The notes: a model not told the origin generated them from the letters alone. A stretch of 64,000 bases of DNA from Turritopsis dohrnii (GCA_027922465.2 BQMF02000778.1:1-64000); one strand, 5' to 3'. Shown: positions 35,039 to 45,930, counted from the first letter of the stretch. Made by a program: numbers and translations.

Positions 35039-35756
35039 TTGTCGGACGGAAGTTTTGAATGATATAAGTCAGTTTATAGCTTTTCCTGGTTTCCTGTTGG
35101 TATAAAACTATAATGTCTTTTGTATTTACGCCTTGATGAAAATAGCTAATGACCTATGCCTTTTCATCTTTCAAAACGTATGATAATTACAGATTTCCAT
35201 TTTTTCTGTATTTTATTGTCGGACGGAAGCTGATTAAATGGCGCGTTAATATCTTATAAAACTTAAAAATTGCCCCTTTTATCATGGCAGTATGTTGGAG
35301 ACACTCTCTAAGAATAACAATTAGGTCGTTTTTCCCAAAAAAATCTATACATTTATGAGTCAACATCGCTTCCGTCCGACAATTCCGTCCGACAAAACTT
35401 ACATAAGGCTGAATTTCGGCTTATATCGCTACATGTTGATTATGTACATGTTAAAAAGTTGGTTCATATCGTTTAGTATATACTAAGTTATTATTTTAGA
35501 CATATTTCGTATGGAACTTCATATTATTTTCGATAGAATACCTAAAAAACCTTAAGTTTTGTTCAATTTCAATTTCTATTGATTCCGTCCGACAATTTAC
35601 TTTTCCTTGCCATAGTATAAAAGGAAAAACTTTTTCGATCTCAATATTAATTGTTTGGAAAGAAATTAGGTCCATACCAGCTAATCAACACTTGAAAATA
35701 GCACAGTTGTTCATCTTAAATTTTCTGTGAGGGTTTATCGATTTTCCGTCCGACAA
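35039..35756. repeat. Cluster of TTCCGTCCGACAA motifs
   Basis: Exact 13-mers occur on the plus strand at 35370, 35383, 35583 and 35744 (and 33716), and on the minus strand at 35039-35051 and 35216-35228. The intervening sequence is AT-rich and does not repeat. Conservation of only the 13-mer suggests a protein-binding site array, perhaps subterminal repeats of a decayed element. Confidence 0.6.
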
Positions 35757-35772
35757 TTAATTGAATAAAAAA

Positions 35773-35995
35773 ACAGAGCCTGATACAGAAGAAAAGAAAG
35801 AACACGACAAATATGCCGTTGCTGTATTAAATGATGGTAGTGTTGTGGTGTAGGGCAAATTCCGCGATTATCAAAGCATATCGCCACGTTTTTGAAATTG
35901 CCAGGTTCATACGTGGAAGCAGAGGTGAAGGTGAAAGTACGTTAAGCGGGGAATTGGTTGAGGGTTACAGCTATCTTTCAGTCATATTTCAGGTT
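35773..35995 (+). pseudogene. HIRAN-like domain relic
   Basis: The frame TEPDTEEKKEHDKYAVAVLN, DGSVVV stops at 35851. A neighbouring frame continues GQIPRLSKHIATFLKLPGSY, VEAEVKVKVR, stop, AGNWLRVTAIFQ. Together they follow the HIRAN-like pattern D-x-YAV-x-V...G-x-VGxIP...S...FL, seen in invertebrate transposon-associated proteins. One frameshift and one stop make it a relic. The identification is a pattern match by eye. Confidence 0.5.
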
Positions 35996-37209
35996 AGTGG
36001 TCAAGAAAGGGCTGTAACTTGGCAAACAAATACAATAAACCTTATAATAAGATAATATTGTAAACAGATATCGAGAAACAAATAAAAAAGAAAAGAAATA
36101 AAATACTGAATTTTGATATTCTTGTCGAAATTTTTCGGTGGCGGACACCGAAGAGAGGTAAATTTTAGGAGGAATTGTCGTGCGGCACCTGGAAAAAATG
36201 TCTGCTTTAAAGAGGTGTCCGCTTTAAACTCTCCGCTTTGGGGTGTTTCTTTGTACCCTATTCCCCCGCATATAAGCCCACCCTGCTCCAAATCCCATGG
36301 GCTTATACCAGGGTATAAGGCCACTGGGCCTTTATCCGGGAGGCTTTTTCAATTAAGAAGTAAAGAGAGGCATTTATTCAAACAACTTTTTCCCTTTTAC
36401 AGATATCTTTAATTACATGTTCCACTTTCTTTAGATAAGTTTCTTGTCCTTTAATGACATGTCTACATGGTACCTCTAACCCAGTGGGCACAAAGACGTC
36501 GTAAAGACGTCGTAGAGACGTCTTTCCAAGACGTCCCTAAGACGTCGCAAAATGGTCGTGAAGTGGGAATCTCAAAAGACGTCCCAATTACATCTTCACT
36601 GAGACGTCCCGATGACATCTCAACGACATCGTAACGATGTCGCAGGATTATGAAATTTACGTCGTAAAGACGTCGTAGAGACATCGTTAGGACGTCCCTA
36701 AGACGTCGCGAAATGGTCGCGAAGTGGGAATCTCAAAAGACGTCCCAATCACATCTTCAGTGAGACGTCTCGATGACATCCCAACGACATCGTAACGACG
36801 TCGCAGGGGTATGAAATTTACTCGTTCATCTTCGTAGAGACATCGTAGAGACGTCTTTCCAAGACGCCCCTAAGATGTCGCAAAATGGTCGTGAAGTGGG
36901 AATCTCAAAAGACGTCCCAATTACATCTTCACTGAGACGTCCTGATAGCATCCCAACGACATCGTAACGACGTCGCAGGATTATGAAATTTACGTCGTAG
37001 AGATGTCGTAGAGACATCGTTAAGACGTCCCTAAGACGTCGCGAAATAGTCGCGAAGTGGGAATCTCAGAAGACGTCCCAATCACATCTTCACTGAGACG
37101 TCTCGACGAAAGGATATCGCAACGACTTCAATCTCTGGCCGTAACGACATCGTAGAGACGTCCGATTACCAACCTCCATTTTCTGGGATCATAGGCCAAC
37201 TATGTTGGG

Positions 37210-37374
37210 CAGTGGCGGATCTAGAGGTATGTCGAAATTTGTGTAGAAGAGTGTTAGCAATCTAACCATAAAAGAAAAGTGTTCAAATAATCCCATTGGT
37301 AATATAAATTGAATTCACAAATTATGTTAATGCTCTCCTACACAAATTTCGACATACCTCTAGATCCGCCACTG
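37210..37374. mobile_element. 165 bp MITE with near-perfect hairpin ends
   Basis: 37 bp of identical inverted repeat start CAGTGGCGGATCTAGAGGTA at 37210 and mirror at 37374. The 5 bp target duplication TTGGG lies at 37205-37209 and 37375-37379. It is nested between the two arms of the GACGTC element. The perfect ends suggest recent insertion. Confidence 0.88.
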
Positions 37375-37464
37375 TTGGGATCATCAAAACAACAAAACAT
37401 ACAAATTCAATGGATGTCTCTTTTTTAATTCTTTTTAAACGTTTACAACGCAACAATTTACAGT

Positions 37465-37668
37465 TCAACATATACTAGCTAAAGTTGTCATCAAGTTATA
37501 AAATTTTGAATCACATATATTTCCACATTTAAAACTCCCTTCGGCTAGCCTTTTTGAAATTTCGCCAACTTCATTATCGATCAGGAGATCTTTGAGGATC
37601 AACGAAAGTTTTTTTATGTCATCTACAGTGCTTTTCTGATGCTGGAATGCTGAAACTAAGTTCAACAA
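37465..37668 (-). CDS. Hypothetical short frame, possible transposon exon
   Basis: The minus-strand frame contains SAFQHQKSTVDDIKKLSLIL, then KDLLIDNEVGEISKRLAEGS. TTTCAG precedes CATTCCAGC and could be a splice acceptor. The composition looks protein-like (charged, amphipathic), but I do not recognise it. It lies in the unique middle of the GACGTC element. Confidence 0.25.
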   Translation of the reverse strand: MLNLVSAFQHQKSTVDDIKKLSLILKDLLIDNEVGEISKRLAEGSFKCGNICDSKFYNLMTTLASIC

Positions 37669-39539
37669 GAATGTATAAATATGTATAAATATAGACGAGT
37701 TTCCAATGTTAATTACACTTTTATACCTTGTACATACTAAAAATCAAATACAATGTATGAAAATAGATAGGAAGTGCTAATGTGTATTGAAACTTTCTAA
37801 TGTCGATTGTCTTTAAGGGGACTCCAGAGAACCAAATAAAGTGACAACATTTTGAAGTGTATAAAGAGACTTTTATTTCCTGCGAGGCTGCGTGCGCATA
37901 CTCACAGGAAAATGACTTGATTAATGATATTCTATGTTGCAATATACCGTAATTATCGAGCAAAGAACACTGGTGTTTATAAACATTACGTCAATAAGAA
38001 ACTCATCTATACCCACCGAATGAATTTACAAAACAGAAACTCACCGTTAATTTCATCGAACAGGATCGTATCTTTTCAAGGTGTTTTTCCATTTACACTT
38101 TGCCAGTTTACCTTTGACAAAACGCCATGTTCAATTAATTCTTCTAAGTTTTATCTAAACGTCTTTTATCGAAACTTATGTTACATGTATTATTATCAAC
38201 AGTATTAACTTTTTCTTACAAGAAAGCCTTTGCTTTTGAAACTTTCTTTATCACATGTGAATTTTATTACCCGGGAATTTCTCTTTGTCTTACGTAATTG
38301 TGATTGGTCTATTTTAAATTCTTTAAATCATGCAACTGTAGTAAAACCTATTCGATGAATCTTTGTTGACTAATTGCTTTTAAAAATTTACAATTCTTTC
38401 GAAGGTCGCAATTTAATCTGTATAGAGACGTCCCAAAAACGTCGTGAAAGCATCCCTCACACGACCAACGAATGTAAATTCTATATGGAGTATGTTGTTG
38501 TTACTCAAAGTTTTCTGTTTAATGACTGCCGAATGAAATTTGAAAATTTTCATCAGGTCCCAAATTGATCGTAAAAGGATCCCAATTGCGACGTCCCATT
38601 TTCAGACGTCTCTAAGACATCGCAAAATGATCCTAAATTAATAATTGTTTCGAAGGTCGTTATTTAATCTGTATAAAGACGTCCCAAAAACGTCGTAAAA
38701 TCATCCCTCACACGATCAATAAACAGAATTCGATACGAATGTAAATTCTATATAAGCATATTAGTATTACTTAATTTATACTGTTCAATGACTGCAGAAT
38801 GAAATTTGAAAATTCTTATCAGTTCCCAAATTGATCGTAAAAGGATCCCAGTTGCGACGTCCCATTTTCAGACGTCTCTAAGACGTCGCAAAATGATCTA
38901 AATTAATAATTGTTTCGAAGGTCGTTATTTAATCTGTATAAAGACGTCCCAAAAACGTCGTAAAATCATTCCTCACACGACCAATAAACAGAATTCGATA
39001 CGAATGTAAATTCTATATAAGCATGTTAGTATTACTCGATTTATACTGTTTAATGACTGCAGAATGAAATTTGAAAATTTTTATCAGATCCCAAATTGAT
39101 CGTAAAAGGATCCCAATTGCGACGTCCCATTTTCAGACGTCCCTACGACGTCGCAAAATGATCTCAAAACCAAACGACCATTTTACGATTAAATTGAGAT
39201 GTCTCAAAGACGTCTTGTGCCCGCTGGGAAACCATTACCTCTTTTGTTTTGTCTTTTTCCACAGACAATAGCTCTCATTTTAAAAAAATGATTTGTCTCG
39301 TTCATTTATACAACCTTATCGCTGTTTTAAGCATAAAAAAAATATAGGCTCAATGGGCTTTTATACGGGAGCGTTTTTCAAATTAAAAGTTCAAAAATCG
39401 GCAAAAATTCAGATAAAAGCCCATGGCCTTATATGCGGGGGAATAGGGTACGAGTTTGTTAAGGATTCGTTCGGGACAAAAATTTTTGGAGGTGTCTGCT
39501 TTTAGAGGATGTCTGCTTTAAGAAGGTTTCACCGTATTT

Positions 39540-40595
39540 GGAATTTCTTTAAATCCAAACGTCTTCGTAAAAATATCAAAAAAAGTATTAATATGATTGT
39601 AACATTATTATCTCGTGTAACTCAACCTTAAAGTAAAATAATAAAAAAAGAAGTTTTTTGTTTAATAAAAACATTCTATAAGTTTGATATGTGATTCTCC
39701 AAGAATTTATAAATAGATTTAGTTGGCAGATGATAATTATTTGAAAACACAAGAATGTATTTCTCAAAATGAATCCTTCATAACAATGTTCGTGAGTGTT
39801 AAGAGTTTAGTATTTTTTTGTTTATTATTCTTTATTGACTATAGCTGTTAATGTAATTGGGAAATGACAACAACAAAACACACAAGTTTTTTTGTATTAA
39901 CGTCAACTCCACATGAACAAAATTAAAAGTTTTGATCGTAGTTCGCGTGGTGTTTCTTTTACGAGAATATAATGTTCAAAATACATTTTTAGGCATATTT
40001 ATTAGTCGTATTTTGTTGGATGTCCAGAAACATTGAGAAGGCAGGAAAACACGAACGAAATTTGATGAAGGTAATGTATTTATTTCCTTTTTTCGATTTT
40101 ATCACAAAAACAAAAAACAAAAAAATCGTTTTAATGATTATAGTTTTTTTGACTTTTGAACACATGAGTAAAACTTTTTCAACATCGCTTGGGTTATGGT
40201 TTGGTTCTTCTAAAAGCTACATAGTGAAAACCAAACCTTGATAATAATGTTCATACGATCAATAGTAATCGTGGTTAATTCCACATTCCGTCTAAATAGA
40301 GGTGGTGTGTTTTTTAAACAACTATGCTATGCTGAGAACCTGAGAAATTTTATAAACTTGATGATGTCATTATGATTTTACAAACTTGATCTCTAGTTTA
40401 GATCTAGTTTGGATTTATATTTCAATATGTACTCACACATTCATTCAACTGCTTGTTTAAAATGATATTTACAAATATGATAGAGCTTAAAAAGTTGTTT
40501 AACAAGTCTCTTTTCGGTATTTCATAATTATTTATAGTTCTTGAGATATTTCGTTTTTAAAATCTTATATTTAAAAGAATGCATATTTATGATGT
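39540..40595. other. Intergenic, no gene seen
   Basis: AT-rich sequence with scattered short frames and no domain, repeat or RNA signal that I can support. Confidence 0.5.
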
Positions 40596-41426
40596 AACAA
40601 GAGCCAGATGGCGCAAAACGGTAGCAGCAAAAGTACTTGCCACAAGAATACTTTTAAATTTGAAATTTTACTTAAAGTTCTTAAACGTTCTGTAAACGTT
40701 ATTTCTTGAGATATCTTACTGGTGGAAAACAGGCATAAACGATATTATAATGTTTAAAATTACTAACTCGTGTAAATAGGGTCTAATCGCAACACACCAG
40801 CAATTTAATTTATTAGAAGACAAAAGAATTATACATGCATGAGCTGTTTATAACGTACATTTTTTTTATAAGAGCTTATGTAGAAAAAAAAACGCGTTTC
40901 TTCGAAAAAAAAATGTATGTTTTGAATTATAATTTTTTGAAACCGAAAATGAATTCAAACAGATAACTGCCTTTTTTTAACTCGATTTTTGAAAACCTTG
41001 ATGTTCAAAGACAGAACAGATAGCTAACAAACGTAGAAAGTAATAAGAAAGTCTGATCTGTGCTTTACTGACACGAAAAACATATCTATTTTCAAGTGCC
41101 AAAGTTCATTGATTCAGTACCATAAAAGTAACTAAAAGTCCCAGTTTTATGTAGATCTATTTGATTAATATCCATTCCTTCATCAATTAAGTGATAAAAT
41201 ATCAAAGAAAACGTATTTTAAATGTATGTGATTGAAAACCTTCGAAAATTCAATAGGCTGCGTTCGTTCATTAGAATGTATATTGAGTTTTTAGTGGGGA
41301 CTCGCATACTCTAAATCGTAGGCTAAAAACTGCCGTTTCGGCCGGAATAGTAGTAGTAGTAGTAGTAGGAGTAGTAGTAGGAGTCCAAGGGTGTTTTAAT
41401 ACGGTATTCGCTTACGCTGCTACCGT
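40596..41426 (+). mobile_element. Copy B of the ~0.8 kb element (full length)
   Basis: Starts AACAAGAGCCAGATGGCGCA and ends ...GGGTGTTTTAATACGG, GCTGCTACCGT, colinear with copy A in the opposite orientation. A (TAG)n microsatellite near 41,349-41,382 is shared. Non-coding. Confidence 0.72.
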
Positions 41427-41952
41427 AATAAGATTTTAGCTAGCACTTCTCATTGCAATAACTTTAGATATGATTAATATGTAATAATTACATCTCTGTA
41501 AGTTATATGGAGTAAGGGCTTCCACTCTGAGCTGATTGATAGAAGAAATGTAGTCATAGTATTTACTCTATCATATTTCAATATGGACGAATTGAATGAA
41601 AACTTTGTCGAACCGTAAGTCAATGAAAAAAGAATGGGAGAAATCGGACTTGTTGTTCCGACCAAATATGCGGCGTTCACGAAAACTCAACGGACGGCGA
41701 ATATTCGTCATTCTTCATTAATCTTCTTAATTTAGAAATCATTACAGAACTCTGTTTAGTCATTCTAGTAGACTATTTTAATGAGTGTTTCTGCAGACAT
41801 GGCAAATTTCCAAACGAAGGCCTTTCTTGGATTGAGGGTGGAGGAGGGCGGTGCTCATTTAGGTCATTAATTATCATTTAGATAATTACGGTATTGATTT
41901 CAACATGGCTTTACACAGTCACAAAAATACCACATGAACTTATTCCCATGCT
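41427..41952. other. Intergenic, no gene seen
   Basis: AT-rich. A 68-codon minus-strand frame (41,474-41,680) has no recognisable motif. Confidence 0.45.
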
Positions 41953-41978
41953 CTGTAGTAGAATATCATGACTCCTTA

Positions 41979-42194
41979 AGCCGGTTTTCCACTAGACGGA
42001 ATATTCAGCGTGGTGCGGTTATTGTTTTTCTCCACGTGATCACTATTTGAACCATTTGATTGGCTGGCGGAATATTCCGCGGCGGAAAAGTTGAACTTGA
42101 TCCGACTTTTCCGCGGACGCTTTCGGCGGAATTTCTTAAAAAAACAAAAGCCGCTAGACTCAAGCGGAATATTCCGCCTAGTGGAAAACCGGCT
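41979..42194. mobile_element. Inner Harbinger-like MITE
   Basis: Terminal repeats AGCCGGTTTTCCACTAG, then CGGAATATTC, on both ends with a single mismatch. TTA target duplication at 41976-41978 and 42195-42197 fits the TWA preference of PIF/Harbinger elements. It sits in the left terminal repeat of the outer MITE, so it is the younger of the two. Confidence 0.82.
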
Positions 42195-42235
42195 TTAGAA
42201 TATTAATTTTAACTCCCCGTGGTTTACGCTTATGA

Positions 42236-42258
42236 CTAACCCTAACCCTAACCCTAAC
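42236..42258 (+). repeat. Interstitial telomere-like CCCTAA repeat
   Basis: About 3.5 copies of CCCTAA. The tract lies inside the outer MITE, so it is element sequence rather than evidence for a chromosome end. Confidence 0.85.
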
Positions 42259-42440
42259 AATAACAAAATATATTAAGGGGTGAAAATATTCTAAGGGGTC
42301 ATTATATTCTACTACAGCTCACTTTTACTCAATTAAGGCGTGCACTTATTAGTTTTAACATTTTTAAACGATTTCGACCAAGCAAGATTAGTTGTGCAAT
42401 TTCTTTACGATGTTCTACAAAGTTGTTATTAAATTCGACT

Positions 42441-42527
42441 ATTGTACGGCTTTTTATAAAGTGATGCCGAATTGATGTCGAAGATTATTGTACGGCTTTA
42501 TAAAGTGATGCCGAATTTATGTCGAAG
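42441..42527 (+). repeat. Tandem duplication of ~44 bp
   Basis: ATTGTACGGCTTTTTATAAA, then GTGATGCCGAATTGATGTCG, is repeated directly with small changes. The following 78-codon frame is not recognisable. Confidence 0.75.
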
Positions 42528-43398
42528 ATTGCCGTTTTATTCTGCTGAACGTAATGTACCTTATGTCGCATTTAATTTATTTATTTATGTTTTTGCGCCA
42601 TCTTGTTTTAGAGATTTTTGCTATATTAAAGTTAAAGAAAATTTTAACTTTTTAAAAAATTCTCCCAAGATTGAAATCCCTATCTTCTGTTGCCCACCAC
42701 ACCTGTAGAATCGTTCTTGCGGAGGGAAAGAACACAAGAACTACTCTAATAAAACTTTACTTTTTATGGTTTTTCTACAATTTTCTTTTGTTAAACAATA
42801 TGCCCCGACCTTCTCATTGGTCTACTGTACTTTTGATTGTACTTTTCAAAACTGTTTTACATTTCTTATTCGTCGTGAGGAAAGCTTATTTTGAAACCTT
42901 TATTTGGATTTCTAATCCACCTTGAAGACTTCTTCGAAGATAAAAACAACATCAGATACTATCACTTTATGAAAAAGAAGTTTAGTACATGGTACTCAGA
43001 AGAAGCAAAGAGGGAAATTGAAGAACTGGACAAATTAGAAGTTTATTTTAGCCTGGTATGATTTCTAACATCTAAAGAGGGATAAATTATAAGAAGCAGA
43101 ATAGAGTCAGGAATTACAGGATGAGTAAATAAAACTGCGATAATCCCTCCACGTGACCTCCAACTTTTCTCAAGGAAAACCATTACTTTTTTTCCTTCCA
43201 ACATTTTTCCTTCTGTTATTTTCTCCTCGCTAATCCTGCTGTTATTTGTTCAATTAAGATTATGCGAAATCCTTTTTATCGATTTTTGCTTAAATCAAGG
43301 CCCGAAGTCCCGAAGGTATTTTTTTAATTGTAATTTTACAAGGGAAAATCGAATTTATACTAGAAATATCTGACACCGATTTAGATTCGAAAAGGTTT
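42528..43398. other. Intergenic with one protein-like stretch
   Basis: At 42,940-43,058 one plus frame reads NNIRYYHFMKKKFSTWYSEE, then AKREIEELDKLEVYFSLV. It ends at a GTATGA that could be a splice donor. The composition is protein-like, but I see no family and no partner exon. Confidence 0.3.
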
Positions 43399-43642
43399 AA
43401 GCTTGGTTCACACCTGGCGATTACGACGACTATGACGATTAGAAAATAAATTAACCGTCACAATCGTCAGGTGTGAACACTCTCATTAGTAATCAGTAAT
43501 CAAATCAGTATTGATATTTGATCGTCGTAATCGCCAGGCGTTTACGACGATTCTGATGGTTGCAAAAGTGTTCACATCACACGATTATGACGATTACACT
43601 AAAATTTAATCGTCGTAATCGCCAGGTCTGAGCCGGGCCTTA
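43399..43642. mobile_element. ~240 bp MITE with CGATTACGACGA ends
   Basis: The left end GGTTCACACCTGGCGATTAC and the right end (inverted GGCTCAGACCTGGCGATTAC) match. Internal repeats of ATCGTCGTAATCGCCAGG and GTGTTCACA follow the same theme. It lies about 330 bp upstream of the first glycosyltransferase. Confidence 0.7.
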
Positions 43643-43975
43643 TGGCTTCTTTAAAAGGTAAAACAAAAGGAAAGGTTTTAGTGAAACGAAATATCTCGTG
43701 GAAACAATGAATGGTAAAAATGATAGAATGTTCAGTGTGAAAATATTGGTAGGAAGGAACTCCACCCTATCATAGAAAAGTCACTGCGACAAAGAGCATT
43801 GTAATTTTGTACATATTTCTATGAAAAATACTCTCTCGCAGGTTTTCAAGATAAAATTTCCAGTAGCAAATACAGTTGTTGTTTGAATTACACTTAAAAT
43901 GTTTACGCAATGGAATATATATTTTATATTTGTCGGTTTCTTTAGCCAACACATGGGTACCACGTGACTTAAAAT

Positions 43976-45061
43976 ATGACGCGTCAGAGAGTCGTCCGAA
44001 TCGTATGCATCATCGTCATCTGTTTCGTACTTACTCACATTTTGACGCAACAAGCGTTTATTCTGACGAATAAACGGATCTATGCCGTCGATAAACAATC
44101 GTCAAACGTCGGTGATATTGTATTTCCCATGAACCATTGCGAACAATTGCACGGCAAAATTGCTATCGTGACTGTCGTTACCGCAGGAGATTACATGACG
44201 AACGTCGCTTTTAACGCCTTACAGTCCGTCCGATGTTACGCTAAAATGCGCGGATACGACTTGTATCAAATTCAGTACAACGGATTTACTTACGTGACGG
44301 GCCTACCTGATTCTTCGATTCCGAGCAAATGCAGGAGCCACAACTTTATGGCGACAAGACATTGCATCATCGCGCATTTGTTAGTGCGTTATGACTACAT
44401 CGTTCATTTGGATGCTGACTCGGGCGTTATAAATCCTAGCCACTGTTTCGAAGAATATATTACGCCCGGTATAGATGTGTTTCTGTTGGAAAGAGTTCAT
44501 TCCGGTGAAATTCAGGCCGGACATTACATCGTCAAGAACACGACATACGCGCGTGATTTTTTACTGAAATGGTATGAAGGCTGCAACGAAGCTGACGATA
44601 GCGACAACGGTATTCTAATGCTGCAACTATTCAAACATCTTCCAGTATCGAACTACAAGCTTTGTATGGCGATGAAAGAGAATGCGACATTAACTTACTT
44701 CCAATGGCTTAAATGCGTGAAGGCTGGCCTGAACGGGAAAAGGACCTTTAACCATACCAGGATATATCGCAGAGCACATAGTTTTGTGCGAGACGCATGG
44801 ACAAGCAAGTTCAAGTGGAGTGAGCATGATTTTATGCTGCATGCTTTAAAATTCCAAGACGACAAAGTATACCGGCGGAAATTAAACACGGCCGACTGTC
44901 AAGGTGACGTCTGGAATTTGCCGCTAGATCAAAATCTTTACGTCGATGTGCAAAAAATGAAAGAAATATGGCGAAGTGTGGAGACGAAGTGGTCAAAAGA
45001 AAACTTTGCTATAGATGCTCCCTACATCATGGATTGCTGGCCAAACTGTCCATCGGATTGA
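43976..45061 (+). CDS. DUF273-type glycosyltransferase 1, type II membrane protein
   Basis: 361 codons, single exon. The N-terminal anchor VVRIVCIIVICFVLTHIL (residues 6-23) predicts a Golgi/ER type II membrane enzyme. The catalytic domain follows: IAIVTVVTAGDYM, then ALQSVRCYAKMRGYDLYQIQ, then RHCIIAHLLVRYDYIVHLDA with the metal/nucleotide-sugar motif D146-A-D148. GVINPSHCFEEYI, ERVHSGEIQAGHYIVKNT and SDNGILMLQL match DUF273-family blocks (NP..., E-x-AGxY-x-KN, DNG). It ends in a conserved CWPNCP. Donor and acceptor sugars cannot be read from sequence. The start is supported by the anchor following it directly. The core, 44,389-44,578, is almost identical in DNA to the paralogue at 61,896. 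Confidence 0.87.
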   Translation: MTRQRVVRIVCIIVICFVLTHILTQQAFILTNKRIYAVDKQSSNVGDIVFPMNHCEQLHGKIAIVTVVTAGDYMTNVAFNALQSVRCYAKMRGYDLYQIQYNGFTYVTGLPDSSIPSKCRSHNFMATRHCIIAHLLVRYDYIVHLDADSGVINPSHCFEEYITPGIDVFLLERVHSGEIQAGHYIVKNTTYARDFLLKWYEGCNEADDSDNGILMLQLFKHLPVSNYKLCMAMKENATLTYFQWLKCVKAGLNGKRTFNHTRIYRRAHSFVRDAWTSKFKWSEHDFMLHALKFQDDKVYRRKLNTADCQGDVWNLPLDQNLYVDVQKMKEIWRSVETKWSKENFAIDAPYIMDCWPNCPSD

Positions 45062-45179
45062 AAAGATGAAAATGCATGTTATAAATAGCCTGAGTTTGTC
45101 CCTAACCAACATACCAACTGGTATAGCCAAGAGCATAGGGTCAAAGTATGGAGCGTGTATGTTGCCATAGTAACTAGAA

Positions 45180-45390
45180 AAATTAGATAGATATATAGGT
45201 TTTTCCCGAATTTTTATAACGTCGACATTTTTTCAAACTATTTTTCCCTGCCTCGTTTTGACAAATTGTCCTGTAGCGATTTGCAGTTAAGCAAAACCAA
45301 TGATAAGGTAATTGTAACATACAACGCATCAAAACGAAGCGGGTTTGAAAACGAGGCGAAAGATATTTTATCGAAATTATACTAGATGAC
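45180..45390. repeat. Dispersed foldback-family remnant
   Basis: TTTTTCCCGAATTTTTATAA on the left and GCATCAAAACGAAGCGG plus AAAACGAGGCGAAAG on the right recur in the MITE at 49,392-49,624 and in cadherin intron 18. The ends are not clean. Confidence 0.4.
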
Positions 45391-45930
45391 GTCACACGAC
45401 TTTTTAGCAGTAAAGAAATATTTATGGAACAGTTGTTTTGTTTTTGTTGGTCTTCTCAATACACACAACACTGCTGATATTGGAAAGTTCTTTCATTTTC
45501 AATTTTGAGGAAAGCAATATCTAAAGTTTTAAATAGCATTGTGAAGATCTTTCATGAACAGGTCTACCAAAACCACTGCAATATCGTTACCTGGTTACGC
45601 TGAGACATCACCAGATGTGGTTAAGACGTGGTTAAGGCAGACAAAGCTGGTTTGTAACCATGATGACATCAAAACCGTACTAAAAACAACAAGAGCCAGA
45701 TGGCGCAAAACGGTAGCAGCAAATTTATTTGACACACAAAAGCTTTCGAAATTGTACTTAAACTTATAATTCTGAAAAGTTCTTTAAAGTTTGTCGTGGA
45801 AAACAGGTATAAACGATAATTTCCAATAGGCGAACTTTTTCGCCGCTAACCATGCGTAGCAGCATTTTTCGTAATGTTGAGAATCATTATGTGATCAACT
45901 TCGACATTTATTGCTTCGGTGTTCTGGTAA
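45391..45930. other. Intergenic with fragment D of the ~0.8 kb element
   Basis: 45,688 to about 45,830 is a 5' fragment of the element family of copies A-C (AACAAGAGCCAGATGGCGCA, then AAAACAGGTATAAACGAT). A preceding plus frame (45,554: MNRSTKTTAISLPGYAETSP) runs into it and is not recognised. Confidence 0.6.

Larger units (their letters stand above)
36480..39228. mobile_element. 2.7 kb GACGTC-rich foldback-type element
   Basis: The ends are CCCAGTGGGCACAAAGACGT and, inverted, CCCAGCGGGCACAAGACGTC. The left arm (36,487-37,165) has four ~167-173 bp tandem units rich in AAGACGTCG and GTGGGAATCTCA. The right arm (38,396-39,190) has three ~250-265 bp units that share TCGAAGGTCG and AAAGACGTCCCAAAAACGTC. 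The middle is unique AT-rich sequence with a nested MITE. Frames across the arms (MSLRRLYDVNF...) are by-products of the repeat. Confidence 0.72.
36253..39451. mobile_element. Inverted flanking repeats around the GACGTC element
   Basis: A 24-mer starting GTACCCTATTCCCCCGCATA at 36253-36276 is present inverted at 39428-39451. Around each copy are phrases such as AAGCCCATGG and TGTC(C/T)GCTTTAAA. The two blocks bracket the 36,480-39,228 element, so they are either the outer arms of a composite element or two inverted copies of another repeat. Confidence 0.55.
41953..42317. mobile_element. Outer MITE carrying a telomere-like repeat
   Basis: The left end CTGTAGTAGAATATCATGAC and the right end (inverted CTGTAGTAGAATATAATGAC) match. 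After removal of the inner MITE the match extends through CCTTAGAATATT. The unfilled element is about 150 bp and includes the CCCTAA tract. Confidence 0.75.

Noticed and set aside
36463..37017. Minus-strand frames MSLRRLYDVNFII... as a repeated gene
   Set aside because: They run through GACGTC tandem units of a transposable element and repeat with the unit; there is no domain or start context.
42236..42258. CCCTAA tract as a chromosome end
   Set aside because: Only about 3.5 units, flanked on both sides by unique sequence and lying within a MITE.
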